DNA of 64,000 nt from a virus. Under the pieces are notes generated by a model. The model searched no databases. It was given only the letters and a program-made list of their open reading frames with translations, and was not told where the DNA came from. The stretch lies in the IMG/VR virus record IMGVR_UViG_3300042303_000041, positions 1 through 64,000 of that record, one strand, 5' to 3'. The position numbers were made by a program, and so were the translations under genes. This document shows positions 53,236 through 62,221 of the stretch, in pieces (the first letter of the stretch is position 1; the number at the start of each line of letters is the position of its first letter).

Positions 53236-54129
53236 TCAAAAATCCTCTAATTCATCAAGTAACAATCGACATTTTTTGGCAATCAAATAGTTCATGATGC
53301 TCATCTTGTCGCCCTTTGGTTTGTTATTTATGTATGAGTCAACAATCTCTTTCTCTACATCTTCAGGGATATGTTTGAAGTCAACCAGCACAGAGTTGCG
53401 ATGCCAGTTGCGCCGTTCTGTATCATTGCGGCAAGCATCAAAACCTTTTTCGTAGAATTCATCAAGACGTTTCTGTGACATAGGTTTCTGGCGAACACCT
53501 TGCACGAATACATCATCTGGACTAAGAATGTTAGGAATACCATCACCAGCATCACCTTTAACAATGTGCTGAATTTTGTAGTTCTGGATTTCTTTGGCAG
53601 TGGCAGTGATATACTTCTTTACCATAGGTGACCACTGCTTGACTTCTCCAAGAAGTTGCAGCTGTTTAAAGTCACCATCAGAAGAAAGAATCAATACTTT
53701 CTGTGGCTCTTCCATCAACCCTTGTTGCACAAGTTCGTTGTACTGTGCCCACTTGGTCATGGTTGCAATAACATCATCAGCTTCGGCACGTTCAACGTGG
53801 ATAACACGGTATGGAAAGTGTTCTGCAATTTCTTGACGCATCTCTGATAGGGTATCAAAGATTAGTTTCCAATCTAGATCAGATGCATCACGAGTCTTTT
53901 TACGACTAGCTTTATAGTGCTCAAAGAATTCTTTACGCCAGTACTTGCGACCATCGCAACAGATAACAACGTTACCAAATTCACGACCATACTTTTTCTT
54001 GTATGATTTAATAGTGGAAAGTGTTACATGCCGAATAAGGTTCTTAACTTCATCTGGATTACCCTTCAACTCTCGTTGGAAAGTAAGGATGGAAGCCAAA
54101 GACACTTGGCTGTAGTCAATCAAAATCAT
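53236..54129 (-). CDS. rnh: T4-type RNase H (5'-3' exonuclease)
   Basis: 297 aa (T4 Rnh 305). FEN-1 fold: N-terminal 'MILIDYSQV' Asp, 'VICCDGRKYWRKEFF', 'AEADDVIA', 'LSSDGDFKQL' and 'GDAGDGIPNIL'. Removes RNA primers and adjacent DNA. Confidence 0.88.
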   Translation of the reverse strand: MILIDYSQVSLASILTFQRELKGNPDEVKNLIRHVTLSTIKSYKKKYGREFGNVVICCDGRKYWRKEFFEHYKASRKKTRDASDLDWKLIFDTLSEMRQEIAEHFPYRVIHVERAEADDVIATMTKWAQYNELVQQGLMEEPQKVLILSSDGDFKQLQLLGEVKQWSPMVKKYITATAKEIQNYKIQHIVKGDAGDGIPNILSPDDVFVQGVRQKPMSQKRLDEFYEKGFDACRNDTERRNWHRNSVLVDFKHIPEDVEKEIVDSYINNKPKGDKMSIMNYLIAKKCRLLLDELEDF

Positions 54130-54362
54130 AGAATCTTTCCAATACCGAAATAAATTAAATCATCAAGTTCACGTTGATAATCTGCCTTTGTTCTGCGCTT
54201 GATCCAAATTTGTGTAAGAAGTTCACGCATCTGGTCGCCATCTACGAATCTATTATTCATATCAAGCCCACGTCGTTCGAGTTCGTCTAACAAGTCGCTG
54301 TCATCGAATTCTTCTAGATCAACATCTACATCAACCTCAGCTGTAACTGTACGATATACCAT
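54126..54362 (-). CDS. Conserved acidic hypothetical protein
   Basis: 78 aa from ATG 54362. 'AEVDVDVDLEEFDDSDLLDE' then helices. Seen beside RNase H in similar phages; ATGA overlap with it. Confidence 0.5.
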   Translation of the reverse strand: MVYRTVTAEVDVDVDLEEFDDSDLLDELERRGLDMNNRFVDGDQMRELLTQIWIKRRTKADYQRELDDLIYFGIGKIL

Positions 54363-54363
54363 A

Positions 54364-54573
54364 TTACTCTCCGACGTTTCCACCAAAATACTTAATCAGT
54401 ATTTCAAGAGCAGGAATATACTGTGTCATATTAGCGTGATAGTCTTCAGGATGCATCCATCGCCCTTCTTCGGTATGTTCTCGTATTTCTTCCTTAAGAA
54501 GATCAAGATGCTCTTGCATAACTGCCAATGCAATACCATCGGCAATTTCAAAAGGTATAGTTAGTCCGCTCAT
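54364..54573 (-). CDS. Conserved hypothetical protein
   Basis: 69 aa, helical, 'IALAVMQEHLDLLKEEIREH'. Overlaps the upstream stop by 1 nt. Confidence 0.5.
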   Translation of the reverse strand: MSGLTIPFEIADGIALAVMQEHLDLLKEEIREHTEEGRWMHPEDYHANMTQYIPALEILIKYFGGNVGE

Positions 54574-55682
54574 TAAAATGCTCCAAGGATAATAGTTTCT
54601 TCGTTGATGCGACCATTAGGTGCAGCAGGTTTAGTTGTCAACTTCTTAAGTGCACCATTCAGTGCACGCTTACCAATCGCAAGACCTTTGAAGAATTCTT
54701 CAGGCTTACGCAAGGTCATCATCTTAGATTCTTTAACATCGAATCCAAGAATTGTAGTACCCTTTACAGAAAGAGTACCACCAACTGCCTTGTACACACC
54801 AACACGACGATACTTGGTATTGTAGAACCAAACTTCGTCAGAGCCAATGATAGTTTCAGGCTTGACAGACTTGAGAGAAAACTCAGCAAAGTCTTTCAAA
54901 TACTTCATACGTGCAGTCAACTTGGTAGGAGACAATGGCTTACGTTTGCGTGGAGCACGACCTGCCTTGGCATGTTGCACTTGCTGCAAACAGTCATCAC
55001 GCATAGTTTCTACAAAGGTAACAAACTTCTTGATTTCACGCTTGGTAAAGTTAGAGTAACCTTCTACCAATTGTTTATCATCACCAGCAACAACTTCATT
55101 CAATTCATCAATCAACTTACCGTAAGATTCACCAATACGTTTGGCAACTGGTGCAGATATAGCATTGGCTTGTAGATAGTTCTTGGCAGAAAAGTCACTT
55201 TGCTTATTGATAACAAAGTCATCAATGGCACCATCAAACTCAGCTGCATGTTTTCTAGCAACTTCTTCAATTCGATCTTGCACAGATACTACAGGCTTGG
55301 TATCAGCTACAACAGCCACTACCTTCTTGCGTTTTTTGTATTTGGTGGAAAGTTCAGAGATGATTGCAACCATCTTTTCCTGCTCACGTTCAGCAAGATG
55401 CTGCTCACGAGAAGTTAGACGGCACATGAATGCCAGAGAGCGCAACTCAAAGTCAGTTGCTTCGTTGAGTGCAATTACAGCATCTTTCTGACCAGTCTTA
55501 GCCAGATAGCTAATGACCCATTTACGTCGATCTTTGTCGCTGGCATTTTCGTTATACCAGTTAAGCGCATGCATGAGATCGCGAGTGTAGCTCTCGTCTT
55601 CATTGATCATGGGTTCATCGGGTGCGAAGACTTTCGCAGCGATGCGGTGTGCTTGTTCACGTCGTTTTGCAGTATTTGTCAT
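54573..55682 (-). CDS. Conserved large phage protein of unknown function
   Basis: 369 aa from ATG 55682 with GAGGT upstream. Helical N-terminal region, Lys/Arg-rich middle ('AGRAPRKRKPLSPTKLTARM') and beta C-terminus ('VWFYNTKYRRVGVYKAVGGT'). Resembles a large uncharacterised protein of T4-like phages; nucleic-acid binding is suggested by the basic segment. Confidence 0.55.
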   Translation of the reverse strand: MTNTAKRREQAHRIAAKVFAPDEPMINEDESYTRDLMHALNWYNENASDKDRRKWVISYLAKTGQKDAVIALNEATDFELRSLAFMCRLTSREQHLAEREQEKMVAIISELSTKYKKRKKVVAVVADTKPVVSVQDRIEEVARKHAAEFDGAIDDFVINKQSDFSAKNYLQANAISAPVAKRIGESYGKLIDELNEVVAGDDKQLVEGYSNFTKREIKKFVTFVETMRDDCLQQVQHAKAGRAPRKRKPLSPTKLTARMKYLKDFAEFSLKSVKPETIIGSDEVWFYNTKYRRVGVYKAVGGTLSVKGTTILGFDVKESKMMTLRKPEEFFKGLAIGKRALNGALKKLTTKPAAPNGRINEETIILGAF

Positions 55683-55707
55683 AGGTTTGTACCTCAATTT
55701 ATAATAT

Positions 55708-55770
55708 ATTATACCGCATGTGCGAATAAAAGTCAACACCACGTGAGAATGCCCCTACTGGGTGTAGGGG
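55708..55770 (-). promoter_or_regulatory. Hairpin plus early promoter cassette
   Basis: TTGACT (55731-55736), 17 bp, TATAAT (55708-55713); hairpin CCCCTAC/GTAGGGG (55751-55770). Confidence 0.85.
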
Positions 55771-55781
55771 ATTACTTTGGT

Positions 55782-55970
55782 TTACTTTTTCAGAGAGACG
55801 TTGGCACGTAAGAAGCCACCAAGCAGAATAATAGCTGCCCATGTTTCAATGGTATATCCAATCGCTAGAACAGGGAACAACGTATTCAGTGCCCAAATTG
55901 ATAGCAGTGGTCCGATGATAATAATTACAGCGAGAAAAACTACAAGTCCTAAAAATTTAATCAAGTCCAT
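55782..55970 (-). CDS. Small membrane protein
   Basis: 62 aa from ATG 55970, two hydrophobic helices ('FLGLVVFLAVIIIIGPLLSI'). No family recognised. Confidence 0.5.
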   Translation of the reverse strand: MDLIKFLGLVVFLAVIIIIGPLLSIWALNTLFPVLAIGYTIETWAAIILLGGFLRANVSLKK

Positions 55971-55971
55971 A

Positions 55972-56271
55972 TTAAACTCCAATAGTGAATTGTTTTACAG
56001 AGTCCCAGCGGAATGAACGCCATTCTTGTTTCTCAAGATCGAAAACTCGGAGTGCGGATCCAGCAGAATTGGAATCTTCTTCTGATTCGGTCTTTGGTTG
56101 TTTGTCAACTGGGATGCTTCCTGAGAAAAGGGTACATTGCATTTCCCTTTGCGTCCCGTCTTTCTTTGTGAAGACGACAGTGCATCCTTCTGGAGAAGTG
56201 CGCAGATTTTCGAGTGCCCATGGTTTGAGTTCATTGAATCTCTCATCGTTAGTTTGAAGTTTTTCCGTCAT
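55972..56271 (-). CDS. DUF2693-like SH3-fold protein
   Basis: 99 aa. 'CTVVFTKKDGTQREMQCTLF' and 'LRVFDLEKQEWRSFRWDSVK' match DUF2693/WYL-like small proteins common in phages. An out-of-frame ORF over the same DNA is a shadow. Confidence 0.65.
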   Translation of the reverse strand: MTEKLQTNDERFNELKPWALENLRTSPEGCTVVFTKKDGTQREMQCTLFSGSIPVDKQPKTESEEDSNSAGSALRVFDLEKQEWRSFRWDSVKQFTIGV

Positions 56272-56491
56272 AATTATCTTTCAAGTGATTAACAAGTGGT
56301 AACATCATTTCTTTAAAATTAGCAACAGAAGGATACATTCTCATGTCTGATTGCTCGACAACAAACCCTTCTTCGTCTAAGACTCTTCGAGAAATAGTAA
56401 ATTCAACCATGCCATACTGCAACTCTCTGATTGAGAATGTAGTAGAAACATCGTTGATAGAATAAATTGAATGAAAGTCAAGGTTACTCAT
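56249..56491 (-). CDS. Hypothetical protein
   Basis: 80 aa from ATG 56491 with AAAGGATC. Beta-rich 'TTFSIRELQYGMVEFTISRR'. Function unknown. Confidence 0.5.
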   Translation of the reverse strand: MSNLDFHSIYSINDVSTTFSIRELQYGMVEFTISRRVLDEEGFVVEQSDMRMYPSVANFKEMMLPLVNHLKDNYDGKTSN

Positions 56492-56618
56492 ATAGATCCT
56501 TTTTGTGTTTAGGCTTACGTGTGAATGCAATCTTGCTGTCAACTACACGCATACGGTACTTTGGAGTACGCAAGTCCTTAGCAACAAGGTTCTTAGGTTT
56601 ATTATACTGTGTTTTCAT
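56484..56618 (-). CDS. Small basic conserved phage protein
   Basis: 44 aa (MKTQYNKPKNLVAKDLRTPK...). 'LRTPKYRMRVVDSKIAFTRK' is a recurrent phage pattern. The promoter -10 box TATAAT lies within codons 5-6, so this ORF must be read from an upstream transcript. Confidence 0.55.
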   Translation of the reverse strand: MKTQYNKPKNLVAKDLRTPKYRMRVVDSKIAFTRKPKHKKDLYE

Positions 56619-56629
56619 TTTATTGTCAA
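56601..56629 (-). promoter_or_regulatory. Strong promoter inside the small basic gene
   Basis: TTGACA (56624-56629), 17 bp, TATAAT (56601-56606): full host sigma-70 consensus. Confidence 0.8.
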
Positions 56630-56898
56630 CTAAAAATTCCAGACCATTGCTGGAGTTTGTGATACTTTTCTTGTTTTGCAGTCATCACTGCAGCTTCGCT
56701 AACTACTCCATGATCGATAAGCAGATCAATCATACACATGAGATCTCCGATTTCTTCTTCTAAGTGTTCTCGATTTGCAATCTTTGTAACTGGATGGCAG
56801 TCATCCATACCAAAGCGAAAAACCTTACTAATTGCCTGAGAAACCTCAGCGCATTCCTCTTGTGTAATCAACAAGATTTCTTTATCAATATCACCCAT
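56626..56898 (-). CDS. MazG-like nucleotide pyrophosphohydrolase
   Basis: 90 aa from ATG 56898 with AGGAAAT. 'ITQEECAEVSQAISKVFRFG' and 'HLEEEIGDLMCMIDLLIDHG' form the MazG E-x2-E/E-x2-D metal site. Confidence 0.75.
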   Translation of the reverse strand: MGDIDKEILLITQEECAEVSQAISKVFRFGMDDCHPVTKIANREHLEEEIGDLMCMIDLLIDHGVVSEAAVMTAKQEKYHKLQQWSGIFS

Positions 56899-56953
56899 TA
56901 CATTTCCTAAACTTAGTCTATATTTATTAACATCATCAACCATCCACATAGCT

Positions 56954-57010
56954 ATTTTACAACAAAGTCAAATAAAAGTCAAGTAAATGTGAAAATGCCC
57001 CTATTGTTAG
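56954..57010 (-). promoter_or_regulatory. Terminator hairpin plus promoter
   Basis: Hairpin ATGCCCCTA/TAGGGGCAT with T-rich tail (56985-57010) ends the curli/cyclase operon; then TTGACT (56977-56982), 17 bp, TAAAAT (56954-56959). Confidence 0.8.
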
Positions 57011-57035
57011 TAGGGGCATCTTGCAAGCCTTGTGT

Positions 57036-59099
57036 TTACTTGCTTGTAGCTCTATAAACTCCATCCCAATCTTTAGGTAAGTCCTTTGCCTTCATTTCTT
57101 CGCAACGTTCAATCCATAGTTCGTAGTAGTGGTCCATTTCTCCAAGGAATTTACCATTCAATTGTTTGCAAAGTTTAATAGCGGCATCAAACTTTTGCAA
57201 TCTATACAGTTGCAACATCTTTTCATGCTGTTGTGTTTCTATAACATATGATGAATTTTCCATCCACCAATCATGTCTACCCAGTACTGTATAAACGTGG
57301 ATGCCTTCTTTCTTCCCTTTAACTGCAATGCAATCAAGTTCTAGAGTTGCATATTCATCTTCAACTTGTTTATTGGTATTTGCACCAATAACAATCTTAA
57401 CACCGTAAGGTTTACTCTGACCTTCTAGTCGTGCTGCGAGATTGACACCATCACCAAGGCAAGTATAATCAAAACGTTGACTAGACCCCATATTTCCAAC
57501 CACAACAGTATCAGTGTTAATACCAAGACCCATACCAAATGCAGGAACACCTTCAGCGGTAACTTCTTTATTAAACGCATCTAAACTACCCATCATTTCT
57601 AGTCCAGTCTTTACTGCCATTTTTGCATGGTTCGGTTCGTCCAACGGTGCATTCCAAAACGCCATTTGTGCATCTCCAATGTATTTGTCAAGTGTGCCAT
57701 TATTTTCTATAATCTTGGCAGTCATTGCTGTCATATATCTATTCATTATTTTTGTGAGTCCTTGCACATCTTTTCCATAGTGCTCAGAGATTGACGTAAA
57801 CCCTCTAACATCGGTGAACATGATTGAAAGCTCTCGTGATTCACCACCAAGCTGTAGTAATTCAGGATTTCGCTGCAACTTTTCGACCAATGCGGGAGAG
57901 AGGTAGGTTGCAAACTGTTTTTTGATTTGGAGTTTTGCTGCGAGTTCAACAAGGAATTTGACAACGTAGCCGTGGAAAGAGACAAGGGTAATGGTAAGTA
58001 TCGGGAACACAGCATCAACCAGATAGCTTGATCCAATGAAGAGGTAATAGCTGCCGAAAAAGGATCCTGCGGCAAAGATGATTGAGAAGATGTAGCCATG
58101 CTTGAACCTTGTTAGTAGTAATGTGATGATACAAATTAGTATCGTATATAAAAGTTCAACGCCATCTGCCCAATCTGGACGACTGATGTTACTTCCGCTT
58201 GCAACTGTGTCTAGTACAGAGGCTTGCAAGTAGTGCGGGTAGACTTCACCTCTTGCTGTAGATACTGGGTTGTTGAGCCCTCGCCCTGTAATTCCGACGA
58301 TGACGATTTTACCTCCGAGATCCTTTGGCAAATTTGCCAAGGAGTATTCGGTTGGTCTGGATGACCAATCCACCCAGACTCTACTGTCACCGTCTGTTGT
58401 GATTTTTCCAAAGGCTGGAACTCTAACTGCTTCGATGGAGCCTTCGTTAATTTTAACTTGGAAGGAAGGATCTCCTGCGGCGACACGCAAGGTTTCAAGA
58501 GAGATACTTGGGTATAACTTTCCGTCGATGTTGATAAGCATGGGAACTCTGCGGATGACGCCATCGAGTTCAGGGAAAGTATTGACAATACCAATGCCAG
58601 CAGCGTTTTCATTAACAGACCTCACATTCGAAAGAATTGATTGAAATTTGATTCCAGGATCACCTTCGCCTATAATCGATACACCAGGTCGAAATGGTAT
58701 CTGTGTTACGGAGTCAGTTATCTGATCATTTACTGCAGTATGCGGAAATACTACAGGGTGTTGTTTTAAAATAGCGCCAAGTTTAGAATCTTGACCAAAG
58801 CGATCACTGTCAGGAAGGAAAACGTTAAAAACAACCAACCCAGCACCATTCCTATAAAGAGTATCAATAATGGTGGCATATTCTCCACGTGGGAAAGGAA
58901 ATTGTCCTTTTTGTCGAATAGTTTCGTCATCTATGTTTACCACAGCGACTTGTTGGGACACCGTGCTTTCTTTTGAAGTTATCAGTTGATCGAAATAACG
59001 TAGTCTTATCGATTCAACGAATGATGGATCTGCAATGCGAATAGAAATTAGTAACACCAGAGTAAGTAATGCCATCCATGGTGATAGTAATCTTTTCAT
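57036..59099 (-). CDS. CHASE2-sensor adenylyl cyclase (class III)
   Basis: 687 aa. N-terminal TM, periplasmic CHASE2 domain (about 25-310: 'VAVVNIDDETI...FPRGEYATII', 'VVFNVFLPDSDRFG'), three more TMs (about 315-385), then the cyclase: 'ELSIMFTDVRGFTSISEHYG' (metal Asp), 'TLDKYIGDAQMAFWNAP' and 'DYTCLGDGVNLAARLEG' (Asn/Arg of the transition state, Asp for adenine). A helical tail follows. It would make cAMP in response to an envelope signal. In bacteria this architecture is often beside FecR genes, as here (ATGA overlap). Confidence 0.88.
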   Translation of the reverse strand: MKRLLSPWMALLTLVLLISIRIADPSFVESIRLRYFDQLITSKESTVSQQVAVVNIDDETIRQKGQFPFPRGEYATIIDTLYRNGAGLVVFNVFLPDSDRFGQDSKLGAILKQHPVVFPHTAVNDQITDSVTQIPFRPGVSIIGEGDPGIKFQSILSNVRSVNENAAGIGIVNTFPELDGVIRRVPMLINIDGKLYPSISLETLRVAAGDPSFQVKINEGSIEAVRVPAFGKITTDGDSRVWVDWSSRPTEYSLANLPKDLGGKIVIVGITGRGLNNPVSTARGEVYPHYLQASVLDTVASGSNISRPDWADGVELLYTILICIITLLLTRFKHGYIFSIIFAAGSFFGSYYLFIGSSYLVDAVFPILTITLVSFHGYVVKFLVELAAKLQIKKQFATYLSPALVEKLQRNPELLQLGGESRELSIMFTDVRGFTSISEHYGKDVQGLTKIMNRYMTAMTAKIIENNGTLDKYIGDAQMAFWNAPLDEPNHAKMAVKTGLEMMGSLDAFNKEVTAEGVPAFGMGLGINTDTVVVGNMGSSQRFDYTCLGDGVNLAARLEGQSKPYGVKIVIGANTNKQVEDEYATLELDCIAVKGKKEGIHVYTVLGRHDWWMENSSYVIETQQHEKMLQLYRLQKFDAAIKLCKQLNGKFLGEMDHYYELWIERCEEMKAKDLPKDWDGVYRATSK

Positions 59100-60136
59100 T
59101 TTGATCCTTGTTTTATTGTAGTCTTATTAGATGTACTATCCATATTTTTGATAGTCAATAATGTTCCATTCTGTAGCAGAATAATTTCATATCCTCGATC
59201 TTTATTTATTAGCATAGTGAAACTGTCTTTGACATGACGATCTAACTGCCACGATTCACCTTTATCTATAACATACAATTGAGTGACAGAATCGTAGCCA
59301 ACACGAAATGCATTCATAAACATAGTATCCAGAGCATTCTCTAGGTAGTTGTTACTTAGTGTATTTATATTTAAGTCATTGAATGGTAAATCATCTTTCC
59401 ATACTGGAACATCTAATAAGTTTTTATCAAGTTCTGTATAAGCAAGCGCATCGTTCTTTGTTAACGCTTCTTCTTGTAGCCTTCTTATGATTTCTTTTGG
59501 CGGTTTTACAATCAACATGTTATCTATCATAGACTCAGATAAATTGAGTATAACTGCAGCTGCTGGTTTTTGCTCGGAGCCTGTTACAAATGTTGCCTGA
59601 AACGCTTGATTTAATGTAGTTATGCCTGCGCTTGTTATAACATCAATGGCGCCAACAGATCCATCTACGTTTGGAAGAAGAATAACCATTGACTGTCCTA
59701 TTTCGTCAACAGTCATTGTAAATGCAGTACCACGAACTGCAACAGTGGCAGTTGGTGTTTTTATGTCTACGTTCTTGGAGTTTTCTCTGGCAACAGCACC
59801 AGATGCATATCTGACTGTTCCAAGGGCGACTTTCATGGCAAGTTTGCCTGTGCCCTTTGATTTTGGATCATAGACGAAATCATCTATAACTAGCTTTGAA
59901 TGCTCAGTTACACGAACTTTCGTATCATCTTGAAATGTGATTCCAACGACACCGTTGGCTGTATTGATTGTGTCAAAAGACTCGACGCCAGAATTTATCT
60001 TAGCGTCGACCTTATTCTTACTTCTAACTATCTCACCGCTACCTTTTTGCTCTGTAACTTTACCAATATTTGCGTTAGCATTAATGCTGAACGATAGTAG
60101 TAGAAGTACTATTACCAGCAATATTAAGCGTGACAT
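59096..60136 (-). CDS. FecR-domain periplasmic protein
   Basis: 346 aa. Signal peptide (cleavage after about residue 23), FecR domain about 25-150 ('SFDTINTANGVVGITFQDDT', 'VRYASGAVARENSKNVDIKT', 'TATVAVRGTAFTM'). C-terminal part uncharacterised. Probable partner or ligand of the CHASE2 sensor. Its signal-peptide codons overlap the 3' end of the curlin-like gene by 56 nt. Confidence 0.8.
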   Translation of the reverse strand: MSRLILLVIVLLLLSFSINANANIGKVTEQKGSGEIVRSKNKVDAKINSGVESFDTINTANGVVGITFQDDTKVRVTEHSKLVIDDFVYDPKSKGTGKLAMKVALGTVRYASGAVARENSKNVDIKTPTATVAVRGTAFTMTVDEIGQSMVILLPNVDGSVGAIDVITSAGITTLNQAFQATFVTGSEQKPAAAVILNLSESMIDNMLIVKPPKEIIRRLQEEALTKNDALAYTELDKNLLDVPVWKDDLPFNDLNINTLSNNYLENALDTMFMNAFRVGYDSVTQLYVIDKGESWQLDRHVKDSFTMLINKDRGYEIILLQNGTLLTIKNMDSTSNKTTIKQGSK

Positions 60137-60779
60137 AGTTTGGTGTAACAGTTCCGTTTTGTGTTATTGAGACAGCATTGTTATTACCAATTACGGTGCT
60201 TTCGATTCTATGTCCAGGATTCATAGCAGTTCCGTTGGCACCATTCTGAACAGTAGTAAAGGTATTAGTATCACCAGTAATTGTTATCGTGTTCACAATG
60301 TATTTGCTATTCATCGTAGAATTAATGGTGTTATTGTTACCAGTAACGGTTAATGTATAGTTGTAATTTCCAGTATTGGCAGTTGATGCCATGGTGTATT
60401 CAGTATTGTTGTTATCACCAGTAAGCGTCATTACGATAAGACCACCGTTTGTACCAAAGTTACCCATATCAAATTTAGATGTGTTTCCACTACCTATTTG
60501 ATAGATACTCTTGGTAGAATCTCCACCAATAAAGTTACCAATAATCGTGTTATTCATACCATCTTGTTCGATGGTCAGATTCATCGCATTCCCATCAATA
60601 ACAAATGATGGGGTCAACATGTTTGTGCGATCACCGACTTGGTTACCAGAACCAGTCTGTGTTATAAGAGTTATCGAATTATCAGCGTTTGTTTGATCGA
60701 TGTAAACGCTATTATTCCCACTTGCAACGGCATTGCCGAGTAACAAAGACATAATACTAGCTAGTATCGTCTTTTTCAT
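60081..60779 (-). CDS. Curlin-like repeat protein
   Basis: 232 aa. Signal peptide (MKKTILASIMSLLLGNAVAS), then curlin-type repeats rich in N-x-I/V-x-Q-x-G ('NSVYIDQTNADN', 'LTIEQDGMNNTIIG', 'SITQNGTVTP'). This is the amyloid strand-loop pattern of CsgA/CsgB. A secreted amyloid or adhesin exported by the CsgG channel encoded next to it. ATGA overlap with csgG. Confidence 0.75.
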   Translation of the reverse strand: MKKTILASIMSLLLGNAVASGNNSVYIDQTNADNSITLITQTGSGNQVGDRTNMLTPSFVIDGNAMNLTIEQDGMNNTIIGNFIGGDSTKSIYQIGSGNTSKFDMGNFGTNGGLIVMTLTGDNNNTEYTMASTANTGNYNYTLTVTGNNNTINSTMNSKYIVNTITITGDTNTFTTVQNGANGTAMNPGHRIESTVIGNNNAVSITQNGTVTPNYVTLNIAGNSTSTTIVQH

Positions 60780-61561
60780 TTATCTTCTCCAAGTTGTTTA
60801 AACTTCCAAAGCCCCTTACGCTCGCCTTGGTATACCATTTGTTCTACAGCTAAATCAACAGCTGCTTTAATTGCATATATTCCAGGTTCTGTAGATGTGC
60901 TACCAATCTCATTCTCAAAAATGTTTCTTCCTTGATCTATAAATTTAAAAGTAGAAACAGAGGTTGCTATACTCAAAATAGTTTTCTGAGTATTAACTGT
61001 CATTATAACTTCGCCAGTCTGTACGTTAACTGCTCGTATGGAGACCGTAACAATGTCTTCTTGATATTGAGCACTTGGTCCTATACCAAGATATCTCCAA
61101 GCAAAACCACCAGTGCGTTGATTTGTATCGTAAGAAACAATAGCACCTTCAATTATCATACCAGCATATAAGATAGGGCGAAGAATGTTCGGCTCTTTGG
61201 CTTCTTCTCTTGCGCTTCTTATAAGCTGTCTTTCTTTTAATAAATTGTCAAGTCCTACACGCTCAACGATTCTAAACCATTTACCATCTCCAACGTCAGC
61301 CAGTGCCTTCAACAATAAAGACTCAGCACCTTGAGTTACTGCGCTAGAGAATTTTGCTATTGAACCACCATCTTTTCTTTGACCAGTTTTATCAGTAAAT
61401 GCATAAACAGCTACTACAATAGGTTGTCCACTTTCAGGTTCTGGAAATGGAATTTTAAATTTAGTCTTTTCTACTTGCTCTGCTTCTTTTGGATTAAACT
61501 GCATCGCTGGAGCAGCGCATCCAACCAGAACTAAAGATAAAAGTAGTGATAAGAGTTTCAT
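60776..61561 (-). CDS. csgG: Curli secretion channel CsgG-like lipoprotein
   Basis: 261 aa. Lipobox 'LVLVGC' (Cys15), 'IVVAVYAFTDKTGQRKDGGS', 'FRIVERVGLDNLLKERQLIR', 'YAGMIIEGAIVSYDTNQRTG' are classic CsgG. It forms a nonameric outer-membrane pore. Overlaps csgF by 1 nt. Confidence 0.9.
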   Translation of the reverse strand: MKLLSLLLSLVLVGCAAPAMQFNPKEAEQVEKTKFKIPFPEPESGQPIVVAVYAFTDKTGQRKDGGSIAKFSSAVTQGAESLLLKALADVGDGKWFRIVERVGLDNLLKERQLIRSAREEAKEPNILRPILYAGMIIEGAIVSYDTNQRTGGFAWRYLGIGPSAQYQEDIVTVSIRAVNVQTGEVIMTVNTQKTILSIATSVSTFKFIDQGRNIFENEIGSTSTEPGIYAIKAAVDLAVEQMVYQGERKGLWKFKQLGEDK

Positions 61562-61998
61562 TAGAACTTAAATTGCCCGACTGGTATTATTATTTGAGTG
61601 AGACTTCCATCTTTTCCTGTAACGGTTAAGTTTATTTCATCACCAGTTTTATTATAACGAATCGTGTTACCTTCAATGGTAACAACACCAGTATTTTGTG
61701 GGTTCTCACCAAACAACGTGCTAACTAATTGAGAAGACAACTGAGCATAAACACGAGACTCAAAGTTGTTTAAGAACTTTTGTAAGTTTGTATTCTTTGC
61801 TTCTGCTGCTACATCTTTAGCTTCTTGAAGTATTTTAGCTTCTCTTGCATCGTTACGAGTTCGTTCAGTGTTTTCAATTGTCTGAACATGTGACGAGTAT
61901 CCAACACCATTAAATGCTGGTGACTTGAACTGAAATGCTAATTGCGCTGCTGCAGGATTAGTTATCAGTAGTGTTATTATTAGTATTGTGCTTCGCAT
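61561..61998 (-). CDS. csgF: Curli assembly factor CsgF-like
   Basis: 145 aa. Signal peptide then mature 'AQLAFQFKSPAFNGVGYSSH', the CsgF N-terminus that inserts into the CsgG pore; the rest is helical and ends in beta strands. CsgE, CsgC and CsgD were not found. Confidence 0.85.
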   Translation of the reverse strand: MRSTILIITLLITNPAAAQLAFQFKSPAFNGVGYSSHVQTIENTERTRNDAREAKILQEAKDVAAEAKNTNLQKFLNNFESRVYAQLSSQLVSTLFGENPQNTGVVTIEGNTIRYNKTGDEINLTVTGKDGSLTQIIIPVGQFKF

Positions 61999-62221
61999 CT
62001 CTTAGGGAAAGAATAACGTTAACCTTCTGATTCAAACGAATCAGGTCGTTGTCCAGCATACGAATTCTATCGATCAAAGCGATAAGTGTTTCGCTGGCAC
62101 TAGACATAACAGGCTTAATTTCTGTTGTAACCCATGTCCATACATAAAATACAAAATATCCCATGCCGCCTGCTGCGACAATTGGAAATCCATATTTATT
62201 GATCAGTCCTGCTATATCCAT
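61958..62221 (-). CDS. Small holin-like membrane protein 2
   Basis: 87 aa from ATG 62221 (MDIAGLINKYGFPIVAAGGM). One TM at about 12-32 then a helical soluble tail ending in Asn/Thr repeats. 'GFPI-AA---GYFVF' is shared with the protein at 62320, so they are paralogues, BhlA/holin-like in layout. Overlaps csgF by 41 nt. Confidence 0.6.
   Translation of the reverse strand: MDIAGLINKYGFPIVAAGGMGYFVFYVWTWVTTEIKPVMSSASETLIALIDRIRMLDNDLIRLNQKVNVILSLRDAKHNTNNNTTDN

Noticed and set aside
55995-56246. 83-aa ORF overlapping the DUF2693-like gene
   Set aside because: Out-of-frame shadow with no motif, whereas the 55972-56271 frame matches a common phage family.
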